Positions 56,820 through 64,000 of a DNA stretch of 64,000 nucleotides are shown one piece after another. The first letter of the stretch is position 1. Every line of letters starts with the position of its first letter. Where the stretch lies: positions 682,001 through 746,000 of the forward strand of contig NZ_JACIDM010000002.1 of assembly GCF_014196335.1 (NCBI RefSeq). Reading direction: 5' to 3'. The notes beneath the pieces are model-generated. The model saw only the letters and a program-made list of their open reading frames with translations. It had not been told where the DNA came from and did no database searches. This DNA is from Brevundimonas lenta. GTDB lineage: Bacteria > Pseudomonadota > Alphaproteobacteria > Caulobacterales > Caulobacteraceae. The position numbers and the translations under genes were made by a program.

Positions 56820-57830
56820 ATGGACTTTTCCGTACTTTTCACCCTGGCGCTCGTGGCGCTGGCGTTCGTTCTGCTGTTCAGCGTCGTGAAGATCGTGCCG
56901 CAAGGCCGTGAATTCACTGTCGAACGCTTCGGCAAATACACCAAGACGATCTCCCCGGGCATCAGCGTGCTGGCGCCGTTCGTCGAGCGCATCGGGCGCC
57001 GCATGAACATGATGGAGCAGGTGCTCGACGTTCCGACGCAGGAAGTCATCACCAAGGACAACGCCGTGGTGAAGGTCGACGGCATCGTCTTCATCCAGGT
57101 GATGGACGCCGCGCGCGCCGCCTACCGGGTGGACGACCTGCCCTACGCCATCAGCCAGCTCTGCATGACCAACCTGCGGACCGTGGTCGGCTCGATGGAG
57201 CTGGACGAGGTGCTGTCGCAGCGCGACGCCATCAACACGCGCCTGCTGCACGTCATCGACGCGGCGACCGAGCCGTGGGGCGTGAAGGCCAACCGGATCG
57301 AGATCAAGGATCTGACGCCGCCGGCCGACATCACCAACGCCATGGCCCGCCAGATGAAGGCCGAGCGCGAACGTCGCGCCGTGGTCACCGAGGCGGACGG
57401 CGAGAAGCAGGCCGCGATCACCCGCGCCGAGGGCGCCAAACAGGCCGCCATTCTGGAGGCCGAAGGCCGCAAGGAAGCCGCCTTCCGCGACGCCGAGGCG
57501 CGCGAACGGGAAGCCGAGGCCGAAGCCCGCGCCACCGCCATGGTGTCCGAGGCCATCGCCCGCGGGGACGTGAACGCGATCAACTACTTCGTCGCCCAGA
57601 AGTATGTGGAGGCCTTCGCCGAACTGGCCCGCAGCCCGCAGCAGAAGACGGTCATCGTGCCCGCCGAGATGGGCGCACTGGTCGGCACCATCGCCGGCAT
57701 CGGCCAGCTGGTCGGCCTGGCGCAGGACCAGCAGCAGACGCCCCGCGCCGCCGCGGCTGCGACCGCTGCACCGACGCCTCCCCGTCCGCCCGCACCGCCG
57801 CGCCCGCGCGGCTCCGTTCCGAGGACCTGA
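56820..57830 (+). CDS. SPFH/band-7 membrane protein, QmcA-like
   Basis: A 336-residue inner-membrane protein starting at ATG 56820. A hydrophobic N-terminus (about 5-24) anchors it; the SPFH domain (about 25-200; VPQGREFTVERFGKY, VLDVPTQEVITKDN) and a long Ala/Glu-rich coiled coil with tandem EAEGRKEAA repeats follow. YFVAQKYVEAFAEL is the usual stomatin end, and the tail is Pro-rich. Such proteins form ring-like microdomains, often with an NfeD partner, which is the next gene 3 bp downstream. No protease domain is present. Confidence 0.92.
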   Translation: MDFSVLFTLALVALAFVLLFSVVKIVPQGREFTVERFGKYTKTISPGISVLAPFVERIGRRMNMMEQVLDVPTQEVITKDNAVVKVDGIVFIQVMDAARAAYRVDDLPYAISQLCMTNLRTVVGSMELDEVLSQRDAINTRLLHVIDAATEPWGVKANRIEIKDLTPPADITNAMARQMKAERERRAVVTEADGEKQAAITRAEGAKQAAILEAEGRKEAAFRDAEAREREAEAEARATAMVSEAIARGDVNAINYFVAQKYVEAFAELARSPQQKTVIVPAEMGALVGTIAGIGQLVGLAQDQQQTPRAAAAATAAPTPPRPPAPPRPRGSVPRT

Positions 57831-57833
57831 TCC

Positions 57834-58295
57834 ATGGACGCCCTGATCGAGTTCTACACGGCCCAGCCGTTCTGGATCTGGCTGGCGCTCGGGGTTCTGC
57901 TGCTGGCGATCGAGGCCGCGTTCTCGACCGAGTGGCTGCTGTGGCCGGCCGTGGCCGCAGGCGTGGTGGCGGTCGTCACCGCCCTGGGCCTGCCGCTGGG
58001 CGGGTTCTGGGGCCAGACGGCGCTGTTCGCCGGACTGACGGTGTTGGCGACCCTGCTGTCGCGACGCCTGATCCAGCGCGTCAATCCGAGCGACGCGCCG
58101 GACATCAACGCCCGTGACAGCCGCCTGGTCGGCCAGCGGGCGCAGGTGGTCCAGGCCTTCGTCGACGGCCGCGGCCGGGTCTTCGTCTCGGGCGCCGAAT
58201 GGCCGGCCGAGATCGACGGCGCGGCGCCGCTGGCCGGCGAGAGCGTGGTCGTCGAGTCGATTGACGGTCCGAAGCTGAAGGTGCGGGCGGCCTAG
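57834..58295 (+). CDS. NfeD family protein (short form)
   Basis: A 153-residue partner of SPFH proteins. Two or three membrane helices fill the first 80 residues, followed by an OB-fold domain with LVGQRAQVVQAFVDGRGRVFVSGAEWPAEID. It is the short type, without the ClpP-like protease domain. The start lies 3 bp after the band-7 gene stop, which suggests coupling. Its stop codon sits inside a perfect palindrome (GGCGGCCTAGGCCGCC) that may help end the transcript. Confidence 0.9.
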   Translation: MDALIEFYTAQPFWIWLALGVLLLAIEAAFSTEWLLWPAVAAGVVAVVTALGLPLGGFWGQTALFAGLTVLATLLSRRLIQRVNPSDAPDINARDSRLVGQRAQVVQAFVDGRGRVFVSGAEWPAEIDGAAPLAGESVVVESIDGPKLKVRAA

Positions 58296-58314
58296 GCCGC
58301 CGCCGGAAGGCGGC

Positions 58315-58764
58315 TCAGCGGGCCGCCTTCATGTCCTCGATCCCGCGATTCGCCAGGCCGTCGGCGCGTTCATTGAGCTCGTGGCCGGCGTGGCCCTTCA
58401 CCCAGTGCCATTTGACCTCGTGGCGGGCGCGGGCGGCGTCGAGGCGTTTCCACAGGTCCTCGTTCTTGACCGGCTTCTTGTCGGCGGTCTTCCAGCCGCG
58501 CGCCTTCCAGCCCCGGATCCATTCGGTGATGCCGGTCATCACGTATTTGCTATCCGTGTGCAGGTCGACGCGGCACGGGCGGGTCAGGGCCTCCAGCGCC
58601 ATGATCGCGCCCATCAGCTCCATGCGGTTGTTGGTGGTCAGCGGCTCGCCGCCCCACAGCTCCTTCTCGTGACCGCCGCCGGTTTGAAGAATGGCGCCCC
58701 AGCCGCCTGGGCCAGGATTGCCCTTGCAGGCGCCGTCGGTGTGGATGATCACGTGACTCATCAC
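58315..58764 (-). CDS. rnhA: Ribonuclease HI
   Basis: A 149-residue endonuclease that cuts RNA in RNA-DNA hybrids. The catalytic carboxylates are in [28 protein letters not shown] and [12 protein letters not shown], and the basic protrusion with [24 protein letters not shown] is the HI-type handle. The frame begins MMSH; the second ATG is equally plausible. It converges with the NfeD gene and is divergent from tatA. Confidence 0.97.
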   Translation of the reverse strand: MMSHVIIHTDGACKGNPGPGGWGAILQTGGGHEKELWGGEPLTTNNRMELMGAIMALEALTRPCRVDLHTDSKYVMTGITEWIRGWKARGWKTADKKPVKNEDLWKRLDAARARHEVKWHWVKGHAGHELNERADGLANRGIEDMKAAR

Positions 58765-58867
58765 CGCGCTGTATCAGGTTCGCTTGGCGTCGCGCCACCG
58801 AACCGCCTATATGCGGCGACAGTATTCAAGACGGGCCGCGCATCGGTCCGAACGAGGAGAGATCGTC

Positions 58868-59086
58868 TTGGGCTCAATGAGCATCTGGCACTGGGCCCTG
58901 GTGGTCCTGGTCGTGGTCGTGCTGTTCGGCGGACGCGGCAAGCTTTCCAGCCTGATGGGCGACGCAGCCAAGGGCGTGAAGGCGTTCAAGGACGGCCTGA
59001 AGGACTCGGACGAGGACAAGCCGCGCGACGAACGCGCGGGCGCCCTGCCGCGCACCGACGCCGAAAAAGAAGACCTCAAGAACTAA
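58868..59086 (+). CDS. tatA: Sec-independent translocase subunit TatA
   Basis: A 72-residue single-pass protein. The start is best placed at TTG 58868, 8 nt after GAGGAGA, which yields [20 protein letters not shown], the usual TatA start; an internal ATG at 58877 would lose three of these residues. The membrane helix is followed by the [22 protein letters not shown] amphipathic helix, and the rest is charged and disordered. It forms the pore-like oligomer of the twin-arginine system. tatB and tatC follow on the same strand. Confidence 0.93.
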   Translation: MGSMSIWHWALVVLVVVVLFGGRGKLSSLMGDAAKGVKAFKDGLKDSDEDKPRDERAGALPRTDAEKEDLKN

Positions 59087-59113
59087 GCGCGCCCGCGCGT
59101 CGGAGACTGACGG

Positions 59114-59656
59114 ATGGGTGGCCTGGGCCCCGGTATCGGGGGCATGGAATATGTTGTGATCGCGGTCGTGGCCCTGCTTGTCGTGGGTCCCGAACGGCTG
59201 CCTGCCATGCTGAACAAGCTGGGCAAGATGGTCGGCAAGGCCCGCGCCATGGCCAACGATTTCCGCAGCAGCTTCGACGAGATGGCGCGGCAGTCCGAGC
59301 TGGACGACCTGCGCAAGGAAGTCGACGCCCTGCGGCGAGGCCAGTCGAACATGATGCCGCTGGGCGCCGAGGCCGAGGCCACGTTCCGCAGCATCCGCGA
59401 CGACCTGAACAAGCCGGTCCACACGGCGCTGCCGACGGCGGACGCCGGGTCCGCCCCGGCGCTGACCGGGCCGGACGAATGGCCCGACAGCCCGCCCGTG
59501 CTCGAACCGCTTGAGGAAGCTCCGGCTCCGGCGCCCGCTCCCGCAGCGGCGCCGCAGAAGACGAAAGCGCCGGCGAAGAAGCCGGCCGCGAAGAAGACCG
59601 CTACGACCGCCGCCGCGAAGCCGAAGGCCGCGCGCAAGAAGGTCGTCGAACTGTGA
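59114..59656 (+). CDS. tatB: Sec-independent translocase subunit TatB
   Basis: A 180-residue protein with the TatB-type start GIGGMEYVVIAVVALLVVGPERLPAMLNKLGKMVG, where the conserved Glu and the Gly-Pro hinge mark TatB rather than TatA. A helical stretch (to about residue 80) is followed by an acidic/Pro linker and a very basic Ala/Lys/Pro tail (PAKKPAAKKTATT) that is longer than in most homologues. With TatC it binds RR signal peptides. The last codons overlap the tatC start by 4 nt. Confidence 0.92.
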   Translation: MGGLGPGIGGMEYVVIAVVALLVVGPERLPAMLNKLGKMVGKARAMANDFRSSFDEMARQSELDDLRKEVDALRRGQSNMMPLGAEAEATFRSIRDDLNKPVHTALPTADAGSAPALTGPDEWPDSPPVLEPLEEAPAPAPAPAAAPQKTKAPAKKPAAKKTATTAAAKPKAARKKVVEL

Positions 59657-60543
59657 GCCATACCGATATCGACGAAGCCGAGATCGAGGCGTCGCGCGCG
59701 CCGCTGATGTCGCATCTGATCGAGCTGCGCGGCCGGTTGTTGATCTGCGTGGTGGCCTTCGCCCTCGCCTTCATCGGCTGCTTCTATTTCGCCGCCGACA
59801 TCCAGCTGATCCTGATCCACCCGTTCCAGGCCGCCTCGGCCATGCATGCGGCGGCCGGCGCGAACGGACACCATGTGTCGCCGTTCGACCTGATCGCGGT
59901 CACCGCGGGCCTGAAGCCCGTGCCCGCCGGCGGCCAGGGCGTGGTGCAGCTGATCGCCACCGCGCCGCTGGAACAGCTTTTCACCAAGATGAAGATCGCC
60001 GGTTTCGGCGCCGTGGTCGTGGCCTTCCCGGTGCTGGCCTGGCAGCTGTACCGCTTCGTTGCGCCGGGCCTGTACCGCAACGAGAAGGGCGCCTTCCTGC
60101 CCTTCCTGATCGCCGCCCCGCTGCTGTTCCTGATGGGCGCGGCGCTGGTCTATTTCGTCATGCTGCCGTTCGTCATGTGGTTCTCGCTGGGCCAGCAGGT
60201 GACGGGCGACGGCGTGTCGGTGGCGCTGCTGCCGAAGATCTCGGAGTATCTGAACCTGGTGACGGCGCTGCTGCTGGCCTTCGGCCTGTGCTTCCAGCTG
60301 CCGATCGTCATGACCCTGCTGGGCATGGCCGGGATCATCAGCTCGAAGGTGATGTCCGAGGGCCGCCGTTACGCCATCGTCGCCGTGGTCGTGGTGGCCG
60401 CCGTGGTCACGCCGCCGGATCCGATCAGCCAGCTGATGCTCGCGATCCCGCTGGTGCTGCTCTACGAAATTTCGATCTGGTGCGTGCGCCTGATCGAGCT
60501 GCGCCGGAACAAGCGCGACATCGCCGAGGGCCTGGCCGTCTGA
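59653..60543 (+). CDS. tatC: Sec-independent translocase subunit TatC
   Basis: A 296-residue protein starting at GTG 59653, overlapping tatB by 4 nt. Six membrane helices are visible, with the family motif SHLIELRGRLL at the start and PVLAWQLYRFVAPGLYRNEKGA, the signal-peptide binding region. A periplasmic loop between helices 1 and 2 is longer than in E. coli (about 40 residues including GANGHHVSPFDL). It recognises twin-arginine signals such as that of the 54546-56282 lipoprotein. Confidence 0.96.
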   Translation: MSHTDIDEAEIEASRAPLMSHLIELRGRLLICVVAFALAFIGCFYFAADIQLILIHPFQAASAMHAAAGANGHHVSPFDLIAVTAGLKPVPAGGQGVVQLIATAPLEQLFTKMKIAGFGAVVVAFPVLAWQLYRFVAPGLYRNEKGAFLPFLIAAPLLFLMGAALVYFVMLPFVMWFSLGQQVTGDGVSVALLPKISEYLNLVTALLLAFGLCFQLPIVMTLLGMAGIISSKVMSEGRRYAIVAVVVVAAVVTPPDPISQLMLAIPLVLLYEISIWCVRLIELRRNKRDIAEGLAV

Positions 60544-60610
60544 TCGGCATTCGCCGAGCGACGGAACGCCGGAGCTTCCCCGTTGGATCGTCCGTGTTAC
60601 GACAGCGGAC

Positions 60611-61642
60611 ATGACGATGCTTGCACCCGCCCCTCCCCGCCCCGTCGCCGGCCTGATCGAGCGCGCCCGTGGCGTGCCCGGCGCGCCGTACTGGGGCGCC
60701 GTGCTGCTGGTGATGGCGTCGCTGGTCGTGCGCCTGTGGCTGGATCCGATCCTGTCGCAGGGCTACGGCTTCACCTGCTTCTATCCGGCGGTGATCCTGA
60801 CGGCCTACTGGCTGGGCGGACGTCCGGCGCTGCTGGCGACCGCGCTGTCGACCGTGATCGTCTACTGCTTCATGGGACCGGCGCCGCTGACCCTGCAGCT
60901 GGACGGGCGGGCGGCGGTGGGCCTGTCGTTCTTCCTGTTCTCGTCGCTGCTGCTGAACCACATCCTGAGCAGCATCCGGGGCCGCTTCAACGATCTGGCG
61001 CGCAGCCACGCCCGCGTCGAGGCGCTGGCCACCGGTCAGGCGGAACTGTTCCGCGAGCACGCCCAGCGCACGACCGACCATCTCCAACTGATCGCCGCCA
61101 TCCTGCAGGTCAGCGCCCGGGGCGAGACCGATCCGGCCGTGTCGCGCGTGCTGAGCAATGCGGCGTCGCGGACCCTGGTCATCTCCCGCACCCATCGCGC
61201 CTTCGTCGACGATGAGGCCAAGACCATCCATTTCGAGGCCTTCGCCCGCAGGCTGGCCGACGCCGCCGCCGGCCGGGGCGGCCTGCCCTCCGACCGCGTG
61301 CTGTTCGGCGGCGGCGAGGTGGCGGTGCCGATCGAACAGGCGACCTCGCTGGGCCTGATCCTGCTGGAGTACCTGTCGACCCTGCGCGCCAGCAAGCCGG
61401 ACGCCATGCTGCTGGTGACGCTGAACGAGACGGGCGGCGAGCGGGTCATGATGCTGGCGGCGGGCGGCGCCATCGACATTCCGGGGCCCCGTGACGCCAC
61501 CCTGGTCGAGGCCATGACCGAACAACTGGGCGGTCGTCTGCGGGTGGACCGGGGCAGCGCCGGCTGCGACGTCCGCATCGCCTTCCCGACGACGCTTCAG
61601 CCGCCGCCGGTGTGGGACCCGCTGACGTTCAGCCTGCACTAG
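60611..61642 (+). CDS. DUF4118 membrane protein with degenerate HWE/HisKA_2 region
   Basis: A 343-residue protein. Four membrane helices (about 29-118; CFYPAVILTAYWLGGRPALLATALS is the DUF4118 pattern) are followed by a cytosolic part like HWE-type sensor kinases. The dimerisation helix reads REHAQRTTDHLQLIAAILQVSA; where kinases have E-x-HHRVKNNLQ, the two His are Ala151 and Gln152. The ATP-lid region LGLILLEYLSTLRASKP lacks the NELVTNA-type Asn. I infer a pseudokinase or a ChpT-like phosphotransfer scaffold, though His150 or His157 could still be phosphorylated. It lies 67 bp after tatC. Confidence 0.78.
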   Translation: MTMLAPAPPRPVAGLIERARGVPGAPYWGAVLLVMASLVVRLWLDPILSQGYGFTCFYPAVILTAYWLGGRPALLATALSTVIVYCFMGPAPLTLQLDGRAAVGLSFFLFSSLLLNHILSSIRGRFNDLARSHARVEALATGQAELFREHAQRTTDHLQLIAAILQVSARGETDPAVSRVLSNAASRTLVISRTHRAFVDDEAKTIHFEAFARRLADAAAGRGGLPSDRVLFGGGEVAVPIEQATSLGLILLEYLSTLRASKPDAMLLVTLNETGGERVMMLAAGGAIDIPGPRDATLVEAMTEQLGGRLRVDRGSAGCDVRIAFPTTLQPPPVWDPLTFSLH

Positions 61643-61654
61643 GCGACAGGTCGT

Positions 61655-61834
61655 TCAGCGACTGGACTTGAAGAGCAGGGGAATCGCCGCGCCAATCACC
61701 AATCCGGCGCCTGCGCCAAGGACAAGGCCGATCGACCCCGTCAGCGGTGTGAGTATGAAGCCCAGTGCTGCGCCGGCGACCATACCGGAGCCCGAACTGA
61801 TGGCGATGGCTTGCTGATCCGGGCGGTCGCTCAT
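61655..61834 (-). CDS. 59-residue Gly-rich membrane peptide
   Basis: A minus-strand frame from ATG 61834 to TGA 61655. The product begins MSDRPDQQAIAISSGSGM, then has glycine-zipper-like segments (VAGAALGFILTPLTGSIG and LVLGAGAGLVIGAAIPLL) and ends FKSSR. Two short hydrophobic hairpins with GxxxG spacing are typical of small glycine-zipper proteins. Shine-Dalgarno support is weak. It lies alone between the kinase-like gene and glnA. Confidence 0.55.
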   Translation of the reverse strand: MSDRPDQQAIAISSGSGMVAGAALGFILTPLTGSIGLVLGAGAGLVIGAAIPLLFKSSR

Positions 61835-61879
61835 CCCGCGATGATGACACCCACGAGAACCTGACCGTCAAGCCGCGCC

Positions 61880-61917
61880 TAAAGAAAAGAGCGCCGGACG
61901 GTGTTCCGTCCGGCGCC
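61880..61917 (-). terminator. Rho-independent terminator of glnA
   Basis: GCGCCGGACGG and CCGTCCGGCGC (61891-61901 and 61906-61916) form a perfect 11-bp stem with a 4-nt loop, and on the minus strand it is followed by TCTTTTCTTT. It lies 26 bp after the glnA stop. Confidence 0.93.
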
Positions 61918-61942
61918 CTGATCGTCTGGCCTCAGCTGCGGA

Positions 61943-63352
61943 TCAGCAGCTGTAGTACATGTCGAATTCGACCGGGTGCGGGTGCAGTTGCAGGCGCATC
62001 ACCTCTTCCATCTTCAGCTCGATGTAGCTGTCGATGAAGTCGTCATCCATGACGCCGCCCTTCTTGAGGAAGGCGCGATCCTTGTCGAGGCTCTCGAGGG
62101 CCTCGCGCAGCGAGCCGCAGACCTCGGGGATGTTGCCGCGCTCTTCCGGCGGCAGATCGTAGAGGTTCTTGTCGGCGGGCGCGCCCGGATCGATGCGGTT
62201 CTCGATGCCGTCGAGGCCGGCCATGAGCAGGGCCACGAAGGTCAGGTAGGGGTTGCCCATCGGATCCGGGAAGCGGGCTTCGATGCGCTTGGCCTTCGGC
62301 GAGTTGACCCACGGAATACGGATCGAGGCAGAGCGGTTGCGGGCCGAATAGGCCAGCTTGACCGGCGCTTCGTAGCCCGGGACCAGACGCTTGTAGGAGT
62401 TGGTCGTCGAGTTGGCGAAGGCGTTGATGGCCTTGGCGTGCTTGATGATGCCGCCGATGTACCAGAGGCAGAGGTCCGACAGGCCGGCGTATTTGTCGCC
62501 GGCGAAGAGCGGCTTGCCGTCGCGCCAGATCGACTGGTGCACGTGCATGCCCGAGCCGTTGTCGCCGAAGGTCGGCTTGGCCATGAAGGTCGCCGACTTG
62601 CCGTAGGACGCGGCCACATTGTGGATCACGTACTTATACAGCTGGGTGCGGTCGGCCATGGTCAGCAGGTCGCTGAACTTGAGGCCGAGCTCGTGCTGGG
62701 CCGGGGCCACTTCGTGGTGGTGCTTCTCGGGCTGCATGCCGAGGTCGCGCATGACGCCGAGCATCTCGCCGCGCAGGTCCTGGGCGCTGTCGACCGGGTT
62801 GACCGGGAAGTAGCCGCCCTTGATCCCCGGGCGGTGACCCATGTTGCCTTCCGAGTACTCGGCGCCCGTGTTGGCCGGCAGCTCGATCGAGTCGTAGGTG
62901 TAGCCGGTGTCGTGCGGAGCGGTGCTCCAGCGGACGTCGTCGAAGATGAAGAACTCGGCTTCCGGTCCGAAATAGACCGTGTCGCCCACGCCCGAGGACT
63001 GGACATAGGCCAGGGCCTTCTTGGCCATCGAGCGGCTGTCGCGGTTGTAGGGCTCGCCGGTGTCCGGGTTCAGCACGTCGCAGAACAGGAACATCGTGGT
63101 CTGCTGGTAGAACGGGTCGATCCAGTAGCCGTTGAGGTCCGGCTTCAGGAGCATGTCGGACTCGTTGATGGCCTTCCAGCCGGCGATCGACGAACCGTCG
63201 AACATGGTCCCTTCTTCAAGGAACTCCTCGTCGACCAGGTCGATGTCGAAGGTGACGTGCTGCATCCGACCCTTGGTGTCGGTGAAGCGGAGATCGACGT
63301 ACTGAACGTCTTTCTCCTTAATTTCTTTAAGGATCTTGCTGGCGTCACTCAT
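61943..63352 (-). CDS. glnA: Glutamine synthetase type I
   Basis: A 469-residue enzyme making glutamine from glutamate, ammonia and ATP; it forms dodecamers. Signatures: the N-terminal beta-grasp with [16 protein letters not shown], the metal and ATP motifs [39 protein letters not shown], and the adenylylation loop [12 protein letters not shown] with the modified Tyr. That Tyr means activity can be shut by AMP transfer, with GlnB upstream in the same transcript. A hairpin lies between glnB and glnA. Confidence 0.98.
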   Translation of the reverse strand: MSDASKILKEIKEKDVQYVDLRFTDTKGRMQHVTFDIDLVDEEFLEEGTMFDGSSIAGWKAINESDMLLKPDLNGYWIDPFYQQTTMFLFCDVLNPDTGEPYNRDSRSMAKKALAYVQSSGVGDTVYFGPEAEFFIFDDVRWSTAPHDTGYTYDSIELPANTGAEYSEGNMGHRPGIKGGYFPVNPVDSAQDLRGEMLGVMRDLGMQPEKHHHEVAPAQHELGLKFSDLLTMADRTQLYKYVIHNVAASYGKSATFMAKPTFGDNGSGMHVHQSIWRDGKPLFAGDKYAGLSDLCLWYIGGIIKHAKAINAFANSTTNSYKRLVPGYEAPVKLAYSARNRSASIRIPWVNSPKAKRIEARFPDPMGNPYLTFVALLMAGLDGIENRIDPGAPADKNLYDLPPEERGNIPEVCGSLREALESLDKDRAFLKKGGVMDDDFIDSYIELKMEEVMRLQLHPHPVEFDMYYSC

Positions 63353-63388
63353 TTCGAAGAGTCCGGTTGGAGTGGGGAGGAAGTGAAA

Positions 63389-63410
63389 CGGCCGCCCCGA
63401 GGAGCGGCCG
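63389..63410 (-). promoter_or_regulatory. Hairpin between glnB and glnA
   Basis: CGGCCGC and GCGGCCG form a 7-bp stem with an 8-nt loop in the 71-bp spacer, followed on the minus strand by TTTCACTTCC. It could act as a partial terminator or processing site that sets different amounts of GlnB and GlnA. Confidence 0.5.
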
Positions 63411-63423
63411 GTGGTTCTGGCGG

Positions 63424-63843
<420 letters not shown>

Positions 63844-63879
63844 TCAGACGCTGTCGCGATCCGTGAACGGACGGGCTGC

Positions 63880-64000
63880 GTGGTGACCGGGGACACCCTC
63901 CCCGACTGGCGGGACAGCCTGCCGTGGCCGGCGGCGGACACCCACAAACACGCGCGCGGACGGCTGGGCGTGGTGTCCGGAAAGGCGACCCAGACCGGCG
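63880..64000 (+). CDS. nnrD: NAD(P)H-hydrate dehydratase, N-terminal start (partial)
   Basis: The frame opens after a stop at 63829-63831 with GTG at 63880 or 63883 and runs off the window. About 39 residues are visible: LPDWRDSLPWPAADTHKHARGR then LGVVSGKATQTG. The HKxxRG plus hydrophobic strand and GG-type loop are the start of the YjeF C-terminal (NnrD) ADP-dependent dehydratase domain. It seems to be a stand-alone NnrD without the epimerase domain, unless translation begins elsewhere. Divergent from glnB. Confidence 0.7.
   Translation, partial: MVTGDTLPDWRDSLPWPAADTHKHARGRLGVVSGKATQTG

Noticed and set aside
61629..61871. 80-codon minus-strand frame near glnA
   Set aside because: Basic, unstructured product in another frame of the 59-residue glycine-zipper ORF, which is more plausible.

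Overview
The window looks like chromosomal DNA of a Caulobacteraceae alphaproteobacterium, most likely Brevundimonas or a close relative. The evidence is high GC with strong GC3 bias, a TipN-like polarity protein (23.1-25.6 kb), serralysin-type and giant RTX proteins, a DUF3126 protein, and the local orders mreB-mreC-mreD-mrdA-rodA and glnB-glnA. The genus is inferred from gene content; there is no rRNA here to confirm it. I see no prophage, transposase, CRISPR array or tRNA. The accessory signal lies in dispersed palindromic repeats, the RTX region and several unexplained small genes or RNAs.

Layout. 0-7.9 kb is housekeeping: aldo/keto reductase, aminopeptidase P, PrmA, a histone-H1-like protein, DUF3126, CysE, a Nudix hydrolase and a nitroreductase. 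7.9-14.2 kb is a complete histidine-utilisation locus: hutC-hutG-hutI on the minus strand and hutU-hutH on the plus strand, separated by a perfect 16-bp palindrome that is very probably the HutC operator. 14.2-22.6 kb holds type-2 IPP isomerase, a five-repeat secreted PPC-like protein, FolD, a LemA/TPM/TPM operon, and a convergent endonuclease/phosphatase-phospholipase D pair. 23-28.9 kb carries the TipN-like protein, a pyroglutamyl-peptidase-like protein without its catalytic Cys, an MFS transporter, DUF423 and proline iminopeptidase. 28.9-29.6 kb is a 750-bp gene-free interval with structured DNA and repeats.

30-36.3 kb is the rod-shape (elongasome) cluster. 36.4-38.4 kb has a hemerythrin-like protein, a GST and a TVP38/DedA-like protein. 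At 38.56-38.71 kb there is a compact unit with a near-perfect Shine-Dalgarno, a 23-codon ORF and a UUCG-loop terminator. 38.8-48.3 kb holds two type-I-secretion-type RTX proteins, a zinc metalloprotease and a ~2000-residue repeat protein, flanking a small secreted protein. 48.5-56.7 kb holds an aspartate aminotransferase, FabG and FabD separated by two unknown genes, an FAD-linked oxidase, a Tat lipoprotein amidohydrolase and a MutT-like protein. 56.8-61.9 kb holds an SPFH/NfeD pair, RNase HI, tatABC and a degenerate HWE-type sensor kinase. 61.9-64 kb is glnB-glnA, with the first codons of an NAD(P)H-hydrate dehydratase gene at the edge.

How genes connect. Hut enzymes turn histidine into glutamate under HutC, and GlnB/GlnA handle the nitrogen. 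TatABC is the likely export route for the RR-motif lipoprotein amidohydrolase. MreBCD, PBP2 and RodA form one lateral wall machine. No type I transporter genes are in the window, so the RTX proteins must use one encoded elsewhere. Start codons were moved from the longest ORF to an internal start where a Shine-Dalgarno or family N-terminus supported it, and this is stated in each entry.
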